The notes under the pieces were generated by a model that made no database searches, was not told the DNA's origin, and was given only the letters and a program-made list of their open reading frames with translations. A DNA stretch of 64,000 nucleotides from NCBI RefSeq assembly GCF_041734735.1, contig NC_134883.1, forward strand, positions 5,496,200 to 5,560,199, given 5' to 3'. A program made the translations under genes and the position numbers. This DNA comes from Babylonia areolata. Its lineage: Eukaryota > Mollusca > Gastropoda > Neogastropoda > Buccinidae. Positions within the stretch are counted from its first letter, which is position 1; each line of letters starts with the position of its first letter. Below, one piece after another: positions 38,686 through 44,487 of this stretch.

Positions 38686-39615
38686 AGTTTTTGTTTTTCT
38701 TTGAGTGGTTCGGTCTGCTTTATGTCATCGTGCATCAAAATGTGCAGTCGTCTGCTTGACCAAATGGAAGAAAAAATCTTGGCGTTGCAGATAACAACGT
38801 ATTCCAAAACATGCAGTCTGGTGTATTCTGCTCACTGCAGCCAATGAAATTCACTTCCTTTATTTTTTTTCCATTAACATCTCTTCCTAATCAATTCGTC
38901 ATCCCAGGTGAATATGTGACAAAAGCATGTATCGAGTTTAAGAATATGTTTAACCAAACAGAAGGGAAAAAAGGTATCAAAACGCATTAACTGACTATTG
39001 CTGTTGGTGTCATATCAAACCTTGGCACCAAAATATCCGCCATTGTCGCAGAAGGGGCGGCTCCTAATTCGCATATGAACCCGAAAAATCCATTGGCCCG
39101 TAATACCTTTGCTCTTTGATGAATTTCGAACACACACACACACACACACACACACTGGTAATCATATACTGAATCCAACAAACGCAGAAATAAATCATGA
39201 TAATTTGGATATTTCTGTTTCTTGTGTCTGCCATCCGGCCACCCTCAGGAAACGGAGACAGAAAGATTAAAGAACAGAACGTATACGTGACACTGGCCAG
39301 ATAAAAGGCTAAGTGGCACAAAAGCGAGACATACCGTACACAACACACCTTGCCTAAAAAAAACCACCCCAAAACAACAACAACAACAAAAAAAACAACA
39401 ACAAAAAACCAGAAAACGATACACACAACACACCTTGCCTCACCTGTGGATGGAAGCAGCCGGTCCAGCCAAATTTCTGGAACGACACAGGAGTGTTTAT
39501 CGGCTGCACCAGGACTGGGCGTCGCTTTGCAGTTATCCATGGCCTCATCATACACTTGATCATAGATGTGATCCGGATACCCCTGCCCCGTTTGTTCATG
39601 TTGGTTTTCGTCCAT
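5936..39615 (-). CDS. BTB-BACK-Kelch (kelch-like) protein, complete, 16 coding exons
   Basis: Proteins of this layout are usually Cullin-3 ubiquitin-ligase adaptors: BTB dimerises and binds Cul3, BACK positions the complex, and the Kelch propeller binds substrate. Coding exons, in transcript order: 39444-39615, 38468-38547, 37184-37393, 36196-36338, 30312-30441, 28953-29117, 27644-27846, 26012-26207, 19494-20340, 12633-12821, 12146-12265, 11704-11782, 9861-9962, 8609-8815, 6933-7150, 5936-6093. All introns are GT-AG, every phase agrees, and the sum is 3219 nt (1072 residues plus TGA). The approximate layout is an N-terminal extension 1-125, BTB 130-246, BACK 247-375, a disordered insert 376-765 with a polyproline run near 675-693, and a Kelch propeller 768-1072. 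Six double-glycine motifs (AVGG, CGG, ALGG, VVGG, LCGG, VVGG) give six blades. The insert is unusually long for the family. I cannot name the orthologue. Confidence 0.9.
6435..6535. repeat. Direct duplication of 7137-7234
   Basis: About 100 bp in the last intron of the kelch gene closely repeats the exon 15 acceptor region, including the first 14 exon bases and the CACTGCAG acceptor. A few substitutions and small indels separate the copies. Confidence 0.8.
6556..6662. repeat. Short hairpin element with perfect 21-bp inverted arms
   Basis: Arms 6556-6576 and 6642-6662 are perfect inverted repeats around a 65-bp loop. A second inverted pair (GTTTATGTCA 6584-6593 with 6637-6646) overlaps the arm. 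It could be a small MITE; no target duplication is clear. Confidence 0.65.
6933..7150 (-). CDS. Kelch-like gene, coding exon 15 (Kelch)
   Basis: It contains YLYLCGGATR and DIDRYNPDTDQWIRLTNLEV. The acceptor is CACTGCAG; its first 14 nt and upstream intron are duplicated in the next intron (6435-6535). The donor is ATAG|GTCAGA. Confidence 0.9.
7235..8608. other. T-rich intron of the kelch gene
   Basis: The intron between exons 14 and 15 is T-rich on the plus strand. I recognise no repeat, ORF or RNA in it. Confidence 0.4.
8609..8815 (-). CDS. Kelch-like gene, coding exon 14 (Kelch)
   Basis: It reads (R)ALKTVEVYDPEADRWSLVCS and then VMVVGGYGE. The acceptor TGTCTGACAG is preferred to upstream options because it gives normal blade spacing and the right phase. 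Confidence 0.9.
8850..8925 (+). mobile_element. SINE family D, internal fragment
   Basis: The stretch with TACGGCTGCCTCCACGG and GGTAAAAGCGGT matches the 3' half of the full D copy (51125-51180). It lies just upstream of the exon 14 acceptor. Confidence 0.55.
9043..9408 (+). repeat. Repeat family C, 3' fragment
   Basis: About 365 bp match the last part of the C copies at 10115 and 60172, from GATAAAAATG through GACTCACTTTG and the final CACAAG. Only this end of the family is present. Confidence 0.8.
9861..9962 (-). CDS. Kelch-like gene, coding exon 13 (Kelch)
   Basis: It reads WVQGGNMLYARAFHAVCVLG and ends in ALGGQDQDD. The acceptor is TGTGGCAG and the donor CAG|GTTTGT, phase 2. Confidence 0.9.
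10048..10121 (+). repeat. Inverted repeat, left arm (partner 12310-12383)
   Basis: These 74 bp are the reverse complement of 12310-12383 with about two mismatches. The two arms enclose kelch exons 11 and 12. The right part of this arm overlaps the left end of a C repeat. Confidence 0.85.
10115..11554 (+). repeat. Repeat family C, near-complete copy (1.44 kb)
   Basis: It is collinear with 60172-61764. The left end reads ACTCACTTGTG and the right end reads CACAAGTGAGTC, forming terminal inverted repeats of about 12 bp. On the minus strand, near 10235-10300, a tRNA-like A box and B box resemble those of the 60172 copy. It lacks about 150 bp present in the other copy. No protein is encoded. Confidence 0.75.
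11704..11782 (-). CDS. Kelch-like gene, coding exon 12 (Kelch)
   Basis: The 79-nt exon completes the GG of the second blade and reads GYDPHRNEAGTRATTDMFMF. The donor GTAAGT was chosen over an upstream GTGATC because only it keeps frame with exon 13. Confidence 0.85.
12146..12265 (-). CDS. Kelch-like gene, coding exon 11 (Kelch)
   Basis: It reads SSMAHVLDSRQQKWEKLSQI and ends CICG. The acceptor TTCATAG follows a (TG)n run on the transcribed strand. The donor is GTG|GTGAGT. Confidence 0.88.
12310..12383 (-). repeat. Inverted repeat, right arm (partner 10048-10121)
   Basis: Near-identical to 10048-10121 in the opposite orientation. It lies in the intron between kelch exons 10 and 11, next to a (CA)n run. 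Confidence 0.85.
12633..12821 (-). CDS. Kelch-like gene, coding exon 10 (linker and first Kelch blade)
   Basis: A Ser/Glu-rich linker leads into GDLLAVGGFVDSSNKV, the first double-glycine Kelch strand. The acceptor is GCTGCAG and the donor GG|GTGAGT, phase 1. Confidence 0.85.
12822..14061. other. Intron sequence with purine/pyrimidine and GT-rich tracts
   Basis: Part of the intron between kelch exons 9 and 10. It ends in a GT/CG-rich stretch (13900-14045) just before a LINE. No gene is seen. Confidence 0.4.
14062..17516 (+). mobile_element. Decayed CR1-like LINE (jockey superfamily)
   Basis: An N-terminal Cys-rich stretch (CGLCDRN..CTDCCLC, near 14320-14380) is followed by a polar linker, an AP endonuclease (LTVNCRS at 14800, GDFNCPDVDW near 15186, SDHHAV near 15399) and a reverse transcriptase (VLDFSKAFDTVPH near 16430, FADD at 16690-16701, then the C-terminal RT/thumb to 17516). 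The reading frame breaks near 14840, and stops and a shift lie at 16010-16370, so it cannot make one protein. It sits antisense in the kelch gene intron and is followed by (TA)n and a T run at 17556-17600. The CR1 call rests on the PHD-like N-terminus and the DFNCPD style of the endonuclease. Confidence 0.8.
17556..18304 (+). repeat. Microsatellite cluster (TA, T, GT)
   Basis: This holds (TA)n and poly(T) at 17556-17600, a non-repetitive block of unknown origin at 17600-17800, (AT)n at 17872-17894, and (GT)n runs at 17895-17947, near 18000, and 18277-18303. Confidence 0.75.
18262..18655 (-). mobile_element. SINE family B, long copy
   Basis: The conserved core (CTCAAGGCCTGACTAAGCGC through GACGCCTCCTTGAGC) ends in (GATACT)n. 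Upstream it shares GCCTAGAGTTGACTTAATC, AT-rich sequence and a (GT)n run with the copy at 53538. The A-rich end shows it is inserted in minus orientation. Confidence 0.75.
18656..19493. other. Intron sequence, nothing recognised
   Basis: The intron next to kelch exon 9 is AT-rich; I see no coding exon or repeat. Confidence 0.35.
19494..20340 (-). CDS. Kelch-like gene, coding exon 9 (large disordered, proline-rich exon)
   Basis: The 847-nt exon codes for 282 residues of Ser/Pro/Arg-rich sequence with an 11-proline run followed by SPPPLPPP near its end. Such runs bind SH3, WW or EVH1 domains in other proteins. The acceptor is CTGCAG and the donor GAAG|GTAAGT. It fits exon 8 in phase 0 and exon 10 in phase 1, which supports its place in the gene. 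An internal ATG at 20328 could also serve a shorter isoform. Confidence 0.8.
20341..21711. other. Kelch intron with CA runs and a 26-bp poly(C) tract
   Basis: It contains (CA)-rich stretches (20580-20640, 20769-20835) and an uninterrupted C run at 20743-20768. Apparent ORFs here are translated microsatellite. Confidence 0.6.
21712..21810 (+). mobile_element. SINE family D, fragment
   Basis: GGGTTATGGAAACACGAAC and GTAAAAACGGTCATGC match the 3' half of the D copy at 51090-51175. Confidence 0.55.
22240..25735 (+). mobile_element. Decayed RTE-like LINE
   Basis: A GC-richer block encodes, across many frames, an endonuclease (ALQETHV near 23110, an FGNFNAR-type motif near 23440, YHSADCDTDHSL near 23690) and reverse transcriptase pieces (GVKQE near 24720, FADAATLTAH near 24900, SKACKDYRLTISLKKS near 24970). 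Many frameshifts and stops mean it is long dead. A (CAAAA)-type A-rich tail lies at 25658-25735. It is antisense in the intron between kelch exons 8 and 9. The 5' limit is approximate. Confidence 0.8.
26012..26207 (-). CDS. Kelch-like gene, coding exon 8 (after BACK)
   Basis: The 196-nt exon reads LMTLKGYKTHDVFGCPCPKP and continues into the variable linker. The acceptor is CATCACAG and the donor CTG|GTGAGC, phase 0. It marks the start of the insert between BACK and Kelch. Confidence 0.8.
26208..27140. other. Kelch intron with a (CA)n run
   Basis: (CA)n lies at 26292-26315. I see no other gene or repeat. Confidence 0.4.
27141..27485. mobile_element. Candidate MITE with imperfect terminal inverted repeats
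   Basis: The left end, TTAAAGCTACATTCACACTG then AACCCAGC, is an imperfect inverted match to the right end, GCTGGGCTTTGTGTGAAGC (27457 onward). The element is about 345 bp and non-coding. The start resembles PIF/Harbinger-type MITE ends, but I cannot confirm the family. Confidence 0.45.
27644..27846 (-). CDS. Kelch-like gene, coding exon 7 (BACK, second part)
   Basis: It begins INSELEVLNAALAWLAFDL, the classic BACK helix with the conserved Trp, and ends at Trp codon TG|G. The acceptor is TTCTCAG and the donor GTGAGC. Confidence 0.9.
27847..28952. other. Kelch intron with a (GA)n run
   Basis: (GA)n lies at 28258-28304, flanked on the left by (CA)n. Nothing else is recognised. Confidence 0.5.
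28953..29117 (-). CDS. Kelch-like gene, coding exon 6 (BACK, first part)
   Basis: The 165-nt exon is phase 0 at both ends. It begins with an acidic KVKEEEEDEE linker and continues with BACK helices (LHNEKFLGQPVQVVEMIL). The donor is ATG|GTGGGT. Confidence 0.85.
29118..30311. other. Kelch intron with a GT-rich imperfect tandem duplication
   Basis: Two units of about 118 bp, each starting AAGTTGGCTGAACATGTC (30057 and 30175), are followed by GT-rich sequence. The rest holds no recognised feature. Confidence 0.5.
30312..30441 (-). CDS. Kelch-like gene, coding exon 5 (end of BTB)
   Basis: It reads (K)FIYSGTLMVNDKNVESLIK then a leucine-rich helix, the usual end of BTB. The acceptor is TTTTTGTCAG and the donor CAG|GTGAGG, phase 0. 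Confidence 0.9.
30442..31045. other. Kelch intron, nothing recognised
   Basis: Unique-looking sequence between exon 5 and the RTE element. No ORF of interest. Confidence 0.35.
31053..34435 (+). mobile_element. RTE-clade LINE with an intact ORF
   Basis: The element has a roughly 300-bp 5' region, one ORF and a very short 3' end with (ATGG)-like repeats (34415-34435), as is usual for RTE. ATATGGA occurs at both edges (31046-31052 and 34432-34438) and may be the target duplication. It lies antisense in the intron between kelch exons 4 and 5. A family-A SINE follows directly. The 5' edge is inferred from that possible duplication. Confidence 0.75.
31353..34418 (+). CDS. RTE endonuclease-reverse transcriptase, 1021 aa, uninterrupted
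   Basis: The protein carries out target-primed reverse transcription of the LINE. The AP endonuclease spans about residues 45-300 (GTWNVRTL near 52, GDFNAKIG at 190, GSDHDLV at 287). The reverse transcriptase spans about 540-810 (GADNIPAELL, FRAGRSTVEQIF, FKKAFDRVWH, GVRQGCLLSP, and FADD at 756-759). The C-terminal part has LLYGCESWTL, SWFGHVTRH and a basic GRRRGRQAKCW stretch. Length and single-ORF layout match RTE proteins. No internal stop or shift is present, unlike the other LINEs here. The ATG at 31353 precedes a short polar leader; a later start is possible. Confidence 0.9.
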   Translation: MKDTTIASNMPDRSRPGSTTTALTIELPQGGSVKSATGAKELFKLPQEKVIIGTWNVRTLYQCGKVKELEHELKGYQWDIVGLSEVRWTGLGEMMTDVGHKMWYSGEDSRHEHGVGFIVRKEVIGCIMSCTPVTSRVISIRVSAKPNNITIIQVYAPTTDHEDQDVEEFYEKIEDTIKKAPQKNIIIVQGDFNAKIGSDAYNDWAGTVGQYGTGDTNDRGLRLLEFACSQRLTIANTLYPHKLSRRTTWHAPNGRTHNQIDFVLTPRRFKSSINRAKTRTYPGADIGSDHDLVLLTMKMKLKKKHQAVQPRIKFDLEKLKDPEIEEVFQAQLGGRFAALSLLDNNINDLTNTFNEAVRETAEEVLGRQRKKHQPWISNDILDLCDKRRSLKKTKNTSPNEAVQYRETNKLVRKKMEEAKEQWINDQCEKIEKGMEGGNSKFAYATLKKLTKTQQNKSSVIEDTSGELLTESSAVLNRWTQYCQELYNYPTQPDDSLIDRDITPSREPSPLPVLREEVEEAVRSLPAGKSPGADNIPAELLKHGGNEVVTIVTAICQKIWETKQWPSEWTRSLIIPIPKKGNFRQCQNYRTISLISHTSKIMLRVILNRLKKEAEEHLAEEQAGFRAGRSTVEQIFTCRLLMEKHLQHQRDLFHNFIDFKKAFDRVWHDGLWQVLRQFGIQEGLTQVIQALYKTSSSAVLLNNQIGIYFKTTVGVRQGCLLSPVLFNLFLENIMRETLHDFHSTISIGGRIINNLRFADDIDLLGGSNKELQDLTKRLEGRAGAYGMEVSTEKSKVLVNSSTNTQAQIFMNGQQVEEVDAFKYLGTTLTNDGRSTTEIKIRIAIATSAMAKLSKIWKSREISFPTKIKLYRSLVLSILLYGCESWTLTAETTRKVQTFETKCFRRLLGISWKNRKTNDFVKSQITMLVGPLEPLLAVVKRRKLSWFGHVTRHNSLQKTVLQGTLEGGRRRGRQAKCWMDNIKEWTNMDSATLIRQAEDRTGWRRLTTESSLMSPLRPSRAGE
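34440..34690 (+). mobile_element. SINE family A, copy truncated at its 3' end
   Basis: The tRNA-like head GTGGCCTCGTGGTAATGCAT, with a degraded B box (GGATTGAATCAC), is followed by the family core AGACTATAAACCAACGTCC and TTAGCGCACGTAAAAGAACC. The 3' end dissolves into an (AT)n run. Confidence 0.7.
34685..34780. repeat. (AT)n / (AG)n microsatellite
   Basis: (TA)n to 34722, then (GA)n to 34749, GATA repeats and (AT)n again to 34779. Confidence 0.85.
35040..35448 (+). repeat. CTT-rich pyrimidine tract with a 21-bp minisatellite
   Basis: About 400 bp consist mainly of C and T in TTC/TCC triplets. At 35119-35188 a 21-bp unit, TTCTTCTACATATTCTTCTCC, repeats about three times. On the minus strand this reads as purine-rich RNA within the kelch pre-mRNA. 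Confidence 0.8.
35449..35585 (-). mobile_element. SINE family B, core copy
   Basis: It runs from CTCAAGGCCTGACTAAGCGC through GACGCCTCCTTGAGCCAC to (TGAAAC)n, with a T run on the left (the A tail on the minus strand). It sits inside the CTT-rich tract. Confidence 0.8.
35586..36195. other. Kelch intron with CT and GT microsatellites
   Basis: (CT)n lies at 36000-36033, (GT)n at 36052-36091, and a C run at 36138-36154. No gene is seen. Confidence 0.6.
36196..36338 (-). CDS. Kelch-like gene, coding exon 4 (BTB core)
   Basis: It reads LFAAHRVALACHSVYFARIF and on through FYAAL, matching the BTB core pattern (F-x-AHR-x-x-L-A-x-x-S-x-YF). The acceptor is GACCCACAG and the donor AA|GTAAGA, phase 2. 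Confidence 0.9.
36339..37183. other. Kelch intron between exons 3 and 4
   Basis: AT-rich, then CT-rich near exon 3. Nothing recognised. Confidence 0.35.
37184..37393 (-). CDS. Kelch-like gene, coding exon 3 (start of BTB)
   Basis: The 210-nt exon is phase 0 at both ends. It ends in the first BTB strand (LIDVLIHVKEK) before the donor GTAGGT. The acceptor is AAG directly after a (TG)n run on the transcribed strand, so the exact edge could shift by 6 nt to a second AAG. Confidence 0.75.
37398..37437. repeat. (CA)n run directly at the exon 3 acceptor
   Basis: On the transcribed minus strand this is (TG)n ending only a few bases from the 3' splice site of kelch exon 3. Confidence 0.8.
37438..38467. 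other. Kelch intron with a (CA)n run
   Basis: An uninterrupted (CA)n run lies at 38300-38341. Nothing else is recognised. Confidence 0.5.
38468..38547 (-). CDS. Kelch-like gene, coding exon 2
   Basis: This 80-nt exon lies between TTTGCAG and GATG|GTAAGC. It completes a Glu codon from exon 1 and reads PMSGIDWQSVFGRVFILEDD. It is part of the N-terminal extension, before BTB. Confidence 0.75.
38548..39337. other. Kelch intron 1 with GT and CA runs
   Basis: (GT)n lies at 38655-38682 and (CA)n at 39131-39155. No gene is seen. Confidence 0.5.
39338..39440. mobile_element. A-rich insert flanked by an exact 18-bp direct repeat
   Basis: ACACAACACACCTTGCCT occurs at 39338-39355 and 39423-39440. Between the copies are 67 bp of A-rich, (CAA)n-type sequence. 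This looks like the tail of a retroposon with its target duplication. The right copy ends 3 bp from the exon 1 edge, inside the donor site. Confidence 0.6.
39444..39615 (-). CDS. Kelch-like gene, coding exon 1 (start codon)
   Basis: ATG at 39615-39613 opens MDENQHEQTGQGYPDHIYDQ. The donor is CCACAG|GTGAGG and the exon ends in phase 1. This start was chosen because the exon joins exon 2 in frame. The segment is acidic and polar with no known domain. An A-rich insertion lies just inside the following intron. Confidence 0.75.
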
Positions 39616-40369
39616 GGCAGCGGATGGAATGTACTCAGGCCATGACGCACATCTCGCCGATTCTTTTCGTTACCTTTTGTTCCAAAACTGTTGTTACTGA
39701 AACAGTATCTAGAATATGCAGCCAATCTCTGCGTTTTGTTTCAAAGGTTTTGAAAAGACAGATATCTTTGACTTACGTGGAAGTCCCATCTCGTTTCAAA
39801 GTTGTTAAGATGTGTAAATCCTGATGTGTAGGTGTATCAAGTTCTGCAGTTTGCCACTAAAAACATCTGTATTTCTGTTGGCGAAGCAAGAATCAGTCTA
39901 CATAGAACCGAATCTTCTTTACAACAGAGACAATTGTACAAATGGATCCAGTTACAGTGCCTACGTGTCAGAACCAAACATCTCGATACATTCTATCGTT
40001 CTGGTTGGCATGAATCAAGACGTCCAATTGTGCACAGAAGGGGAGATCTCTGTTCACTGATCAACTCGTCACAAATCTTGTGTCTCTCACCAACAAGAAC
40101 TTGCGGTGGCAGACAACAAGAACTGATTCCAGGCAGTCTTGGAAGAGTCTTTTTTTCTCTCTCCCTCGTTTTCGTCTTGCTGGCTTCCACCAGTGACGCC
40201 GCAGGCTCTTTCTTCTTTTGTACCGGAATGACGTCAAAAACATTCAGGGTAATTGTTTCGGTCATTGTTACGGAATGTGACGCACTTTATTACCAGGCTA
40301 TCTCAGACAGAACATAACTCGCGAAAGCTGTTACAAAGTGCGTTCAGTAGACAGGCGTAATCACCACAG
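39616..40369. other. Region upstream of the kelch start codon
   Basis: It should hold the kelch 5' UTR and promoter. I see no clear TATA box at a fitting distance and no coding exon. Confidence 0.3.
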
Positions 40370-41610
40370 TTCAGTTGTAGTGTGCGTGTTAAGAATGTGC
40401 CATAAACATTAATGTCGACGTTATGTCACACAGTTTCAGTGGTAGAGGAGCTTGGATATATAAGAGTTCGATTCACGGATGACTGGAGATTATTGTAGGA
40501 TAGTCATCTCCCTTTACGATCTTCGGTCGAGAGACTCGTCAAGACAGCAGCGAAACATGACGACGCATTGGAACTGCCGTCTCTGTCTCAGATGGACGAC
40601 TAGGACTATCAGAACATACGACATGGTGGCAGCGGTTTAAACCCAACAAAATTCAAGCAACAAGATGGCACTTCAGGACACAGCTCGACCAGGAGTCAGC
40701 CTCGCACCCCCAAAACCATTTGATGGCACAGGAGCAAACTCGCCAAAATGGAAACAACGGTTTCTCCGTCACAGGGCAGGTTCAAGATTGACCTAGAAAC
40801 CTAGAGAAGAACAACTCAACAAGTCAGTGTATTTTTGTACACAATGGGGGACATTGCCGACGATATAATGAAAACTATGAACACTGATGAAAACACTATC
40901 GAACTCGACGCACTGATAGCCAAATTTGATGGTTACTAGATGGTTACTGGCTAGAAAACACACAATCGTGGCAAGAGCTAAGTTCAACAAACGAACGCAA
41001 AAATCAGGAGAACCTGTTGAGTCCTTCATCCAAGATTTGTACAGACTCGCAGAGGATTGTGAATATGGACCTCCGAAAGAAGATCCCATCAGAGACAGAA
41101 TTGCTGTTGGTGGGTTTGACAATGCACTCCTCTTCTTCTGTTGTGTAGCCACAATCAACACGTTGATTATTTTGCCACATTTGGGGGGGGGGGGGGGGGG
41201 GGGGGGGGGCGGGGGTTCCGCAGACCAGTTGCTTGACAAAAAAAAAAAAAAAAAAAAAAAATTTTTTTTTTTACTCCAATCACATTCGCACACTCCTCCT
41301 GCCCACTAATTGGATCAGAGAGTGCGAGAAGTGACAGGCAGGCATCCAATTGATGGCCCCTGGCACCCCCTGCTGCAGCGCCCTCCTTCCAGCACTCCCC
41401 CTACCCACTACTTACCTAAACATTCACTCTCACATTCATACCCGACAATTGCTGTAATTTATCCTATGATTTTGCCTACTCTTGGAGTTTCTCCGTTACA
41501 GGGCGGGTTCAAGATTGACCCAGAAACCTAGAGAAGAACAACTGAACAAGTCAGTGTATTTTTGTACACAATGGGGGACATTGCCGACGATATAATTAAA
41601 ACTATTCCTG
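40370..41610 (+). mobile_element. Fossil Ty3/gypsy LTR retrotransposon fragment
   Basis: An LTR-like stretch with ATATATAAG near 40457 ends in ACA. A primer-site-like TGGTGGCAGCGG (about 40624) follows, then gag-like sequence. A second copy of part of the leader/gag region lies at 41491-41607. No pol or env is seen. The copy is broken and partial; its age is probably moderate. The left limit is approximate. Confidence 0.55.
41183..41272. repeat. Poly(G), poly(A) and poly(T) runs
   Basis: 27 consecutive G (41183-41209) are followed by CGGGGG, then A and T runs at 41239-41272. Such runs are prone to polymerase slippage, so the length may be unreliable. Confidence 0.85.
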
Positions 41611-41850
41611 TCCTAGCAGTTTGTACAGCTTCCTTGGCACAGCCATCAGTGTAAGTATTACCCCAAGACTCTTGGATGGTGGGTTTGGAGGTGCTGAAGG
41701 GACATTTTCTCAGGGCCACTCTGAGAGTCTCTGGGTCCAACACTAGGGATGCTAGACTGAACGTGGGTGGGCGATCCCCCTCCCCATGCAGGTGGTGGTG
41801 GTTGTCCCCTTGGGTAAGCAGCTGGAATGTTACTGTGAGAAAACTGTTGT
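41608..41850 (-). mobile_element. RNase H-like retroelement fragment
   Basis: The minus strand reads GNTYTDGCAKEAVQTARTGI, close to the TDGSA pattern of LINE-type RNase H domains, preceded by a polar stretch. It abuts the gypsy fossil. A plausible acceptor and donor also frame part of it, so a host exon is not fully excluded. Confidence 0.4.
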
Positions 41851-42789
41851 GACTTGAAAAGAAAACAAAATTACAATACAATAAACAACATAAAGCAATA
41901 CATTATATTGCAATGCAATGCAGTGGGATGCGTTTCAATTCAATGTAAAATAAGTGCAGTGCATAATGATAGAATTTAATACAGTACACAATATTTCCAA
42001 CTATCCCTTTTGTGATGACCAGAGATCAAAGATCAAAATTGTAACAGGCAAAATGAGAGAGAGAGAAAAAAAAGCACATACAACAAAAACAAAAACAAAA
42101 AAACAAACAAAAAAAGACCTAAAAGCACCACTTACACTGTTTAGCTTAACTCTTAGTCCCATTCTTACAGATTTTGTGGCAGACAACAAATTAAGATGAA
42201 CAAACAGGAAAACTGAAATTTTCATCTTTTTTTAATGTATGAGGTACTCTCCCTTTAATAAACCTTAGACTTAATGTTTTGGGAGTTGTCAGCTGTGTCC
42301 GAAAACACACAATCAAAATGAACTAGTAACAGACTTTTGAAAGTGGTTCACAACAGCAATTTGTACAGTCTATCTTGACACATGAGTGCATTCAATGACA
42401 GTCTACCTTTACTCACACACAACTGTACACACAAACTCCTGTGTCAAAGTACTTAGTAGTTCCATGACAGTTTTTATTGTGCATCAATCATCATAACCGA
42501 AAAAAAGCACACACACACACACAAAAAAGCTGATATACATGTTTATACAAAAATACAATTTCTCAGGTCCACTGTTTATGTAAATCACACAGATTATCAT
42601 TGTGACGAATGTGAGTCACCTGATATATATTCAGCAGTGTAAAGAAAAAGAAAAAGAAAATGAAATCTGGTACAAACCAACCTGCCAGAAAATATAAAGA
42701 CCAATAATTAAATACCTTTAACCCAATACTATGAATTTTGACAGAAACTAGATATGAATGTGTTTGGGATTCAAAGTAATTTTCAACAA
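41851..42789. other. AT-rich intergenic space
   Basis: Low-complexity A-rich and CA-rich stretches. No gene or repeat is recognised. Confidence 0.35.
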
Positions 42790-43726
42790 AAATGATATTC
42801 ATCCTTCGGATTCGAAGGTGACCATAGCTTCAAGAGTAAGATGGAAGATTGGTGGCTTTGGGTCAGGAGGTGACTGGTGAGGCCAATCTGGGCCCTGAAG
42901 GCCCACCCACATGTGGGACACAAGTGAGTGGGCGCTATTGTGGCAGTGGATGCTGCTCAGGCGTTGCACACAGCACGCTTTCGTTGCGCCAAGGTGATGC
43001 GCCTGGCTTCAGCTGCATAGGCTCCTGTGGTGATTTTGCTGGATCAAGCTGGACAGTCCTGAGCAAGCGTCTCCCACATGCTGATGTTAATGCCCAGGTC
43101 TTTGTAGCGTTTCTTCTGCCCACCGACTGAGCACTTCCCATGACACAATTCTCCATACAGCAGCTGCTTAGGCAGTTGGCTGTCCGGTGTTCTGACCATA
43201 TGTCCAGCCCACCTGGTCTGGGTGTAGATGCTGCAGAGGCCAGCTCGTTCCTGGACTTCCATGTTGGGGACTTTGTCCTGCCACCTAATGTGGAGGATTC
43301 TGCAAAGAAAGCTGAGGTACAAGCTGTTGAGCTGTTTGGCATGTCTGCTGTAGACAGTCCAGGTCTTGCTGGCGTAAAGGAGGGTGGTAAGGACCGTTGC
43401 ACAGTAGACCTTCACCTTGGTGGAAGAGCTGAGTCCTCTCCACTCCCAGACATTCTCACAGTCTCCCAAAGGCTGGCTTTGGCGATCCTGTTGTTGACCT
43501 CAGCATCTTTTTCACTGCGCAAGAGAGTGTGCTGCACAGGTAGGTGAAGCTGTCGACTGCCTGGAGGTTCTGTCCCTTCACCATGATACGTTGCTCCTGG
43601 TATGGCTTTCCTGGGGCAGGCTGGTACATTACTTCGGGCTTCTTGGTGCTGATGGCAAGACAGAAGTTGTTGCTGGCTTTTGAGAAGTAGTCCATTTCAC
43701 ACTGCCACGGCTGCTCAGCCGAGCAC

Positions 43727-44487
43727 AAAATCCACCTCTTTAGTTTCCGAGCAGCGTCTAGCGTCTGGGGTCAAACTTTTTTTAATGCCAGACTTTCCCA
43801 CCACACTCTGCATTGGCCGGCGCATTCACCGCGCGCGGTATTTCTGGCCCCGCGTGCCAAACCTGGACACTGCCTTCTTTGTTTCACTTGGCCCCGCAGC
43901 CCCTGCCCCACTTTTCTCACGCTTCCATAGCATCCACACATTTCCTGCAGCGATTACACTCACCCTGCTCTACATGCCCCTGCTGCTTGCACTCACCATG
44001 CTACAGTGTGTTCATTTAAACACTTGTTGTGCTGACAAGAAAAAATCTACAACTCAAAAGGGTGGGCTGATCTGCATGCAGGCATGCTAAATGTTTTGGT
44101 GATTTTTACGATTTCATTGTAATAAGCGTATGTTTTCTTAGAGAGGGATTTAAATTTTACGATTTTTGCGATCATGTTTCTGCTTGACCTTCTCTTCTCT
44201 TTCTTCATGCATGTTTCAACCGTTGCCGCAACAATTGCTATGTAAGAAAATATATTGTGTTTGGAGTCAATGGAAAGCTCATTTTGCATTCTTTGTAGAA
44301 ACCCACTTCTTTTGTCGTTATTTCCAATCCATCCGGGAAGATGATGCGCGAAAGAAACAAAGCAGATTTACCGCTGAACAAGCGTACAGCGAGTGCCGCT
44401 GGCACGGCCTGTTTGTCAGCCACGTTTATTTATATCCATGCCCTACTTCCTGGGTTCATGAACTTTCGCTGGGCCAACTAAAGTGCC
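43727..44487. mobile_element. 761-bp non-coding element with a 5-bp target duplication, inserted in the RTE
   Basis: AGCAC flanks it on both sides (43722-43726 and 44488-44492), and the RTE reading resumes across it. The ends carry imperfect inverted repeats (CTCTTTAGTTTCCGAGCAGC on the left; the reverse complement of the right end begins GGCACTTTAGTTGGCCCAGC). The interior has no long ORF. It looks like a non-autonomous DNA transposon; a solo LTR is the alternative, since a TATA-like stretch is near the right end. Confidence 0.6.

Noticed and set aside
39832-40317. 161-codon plus-strand open frame upstream of the kelch gene
   Set aside because: No recognisable domain and no splice support; composition is like the flanking non-coding sequence.
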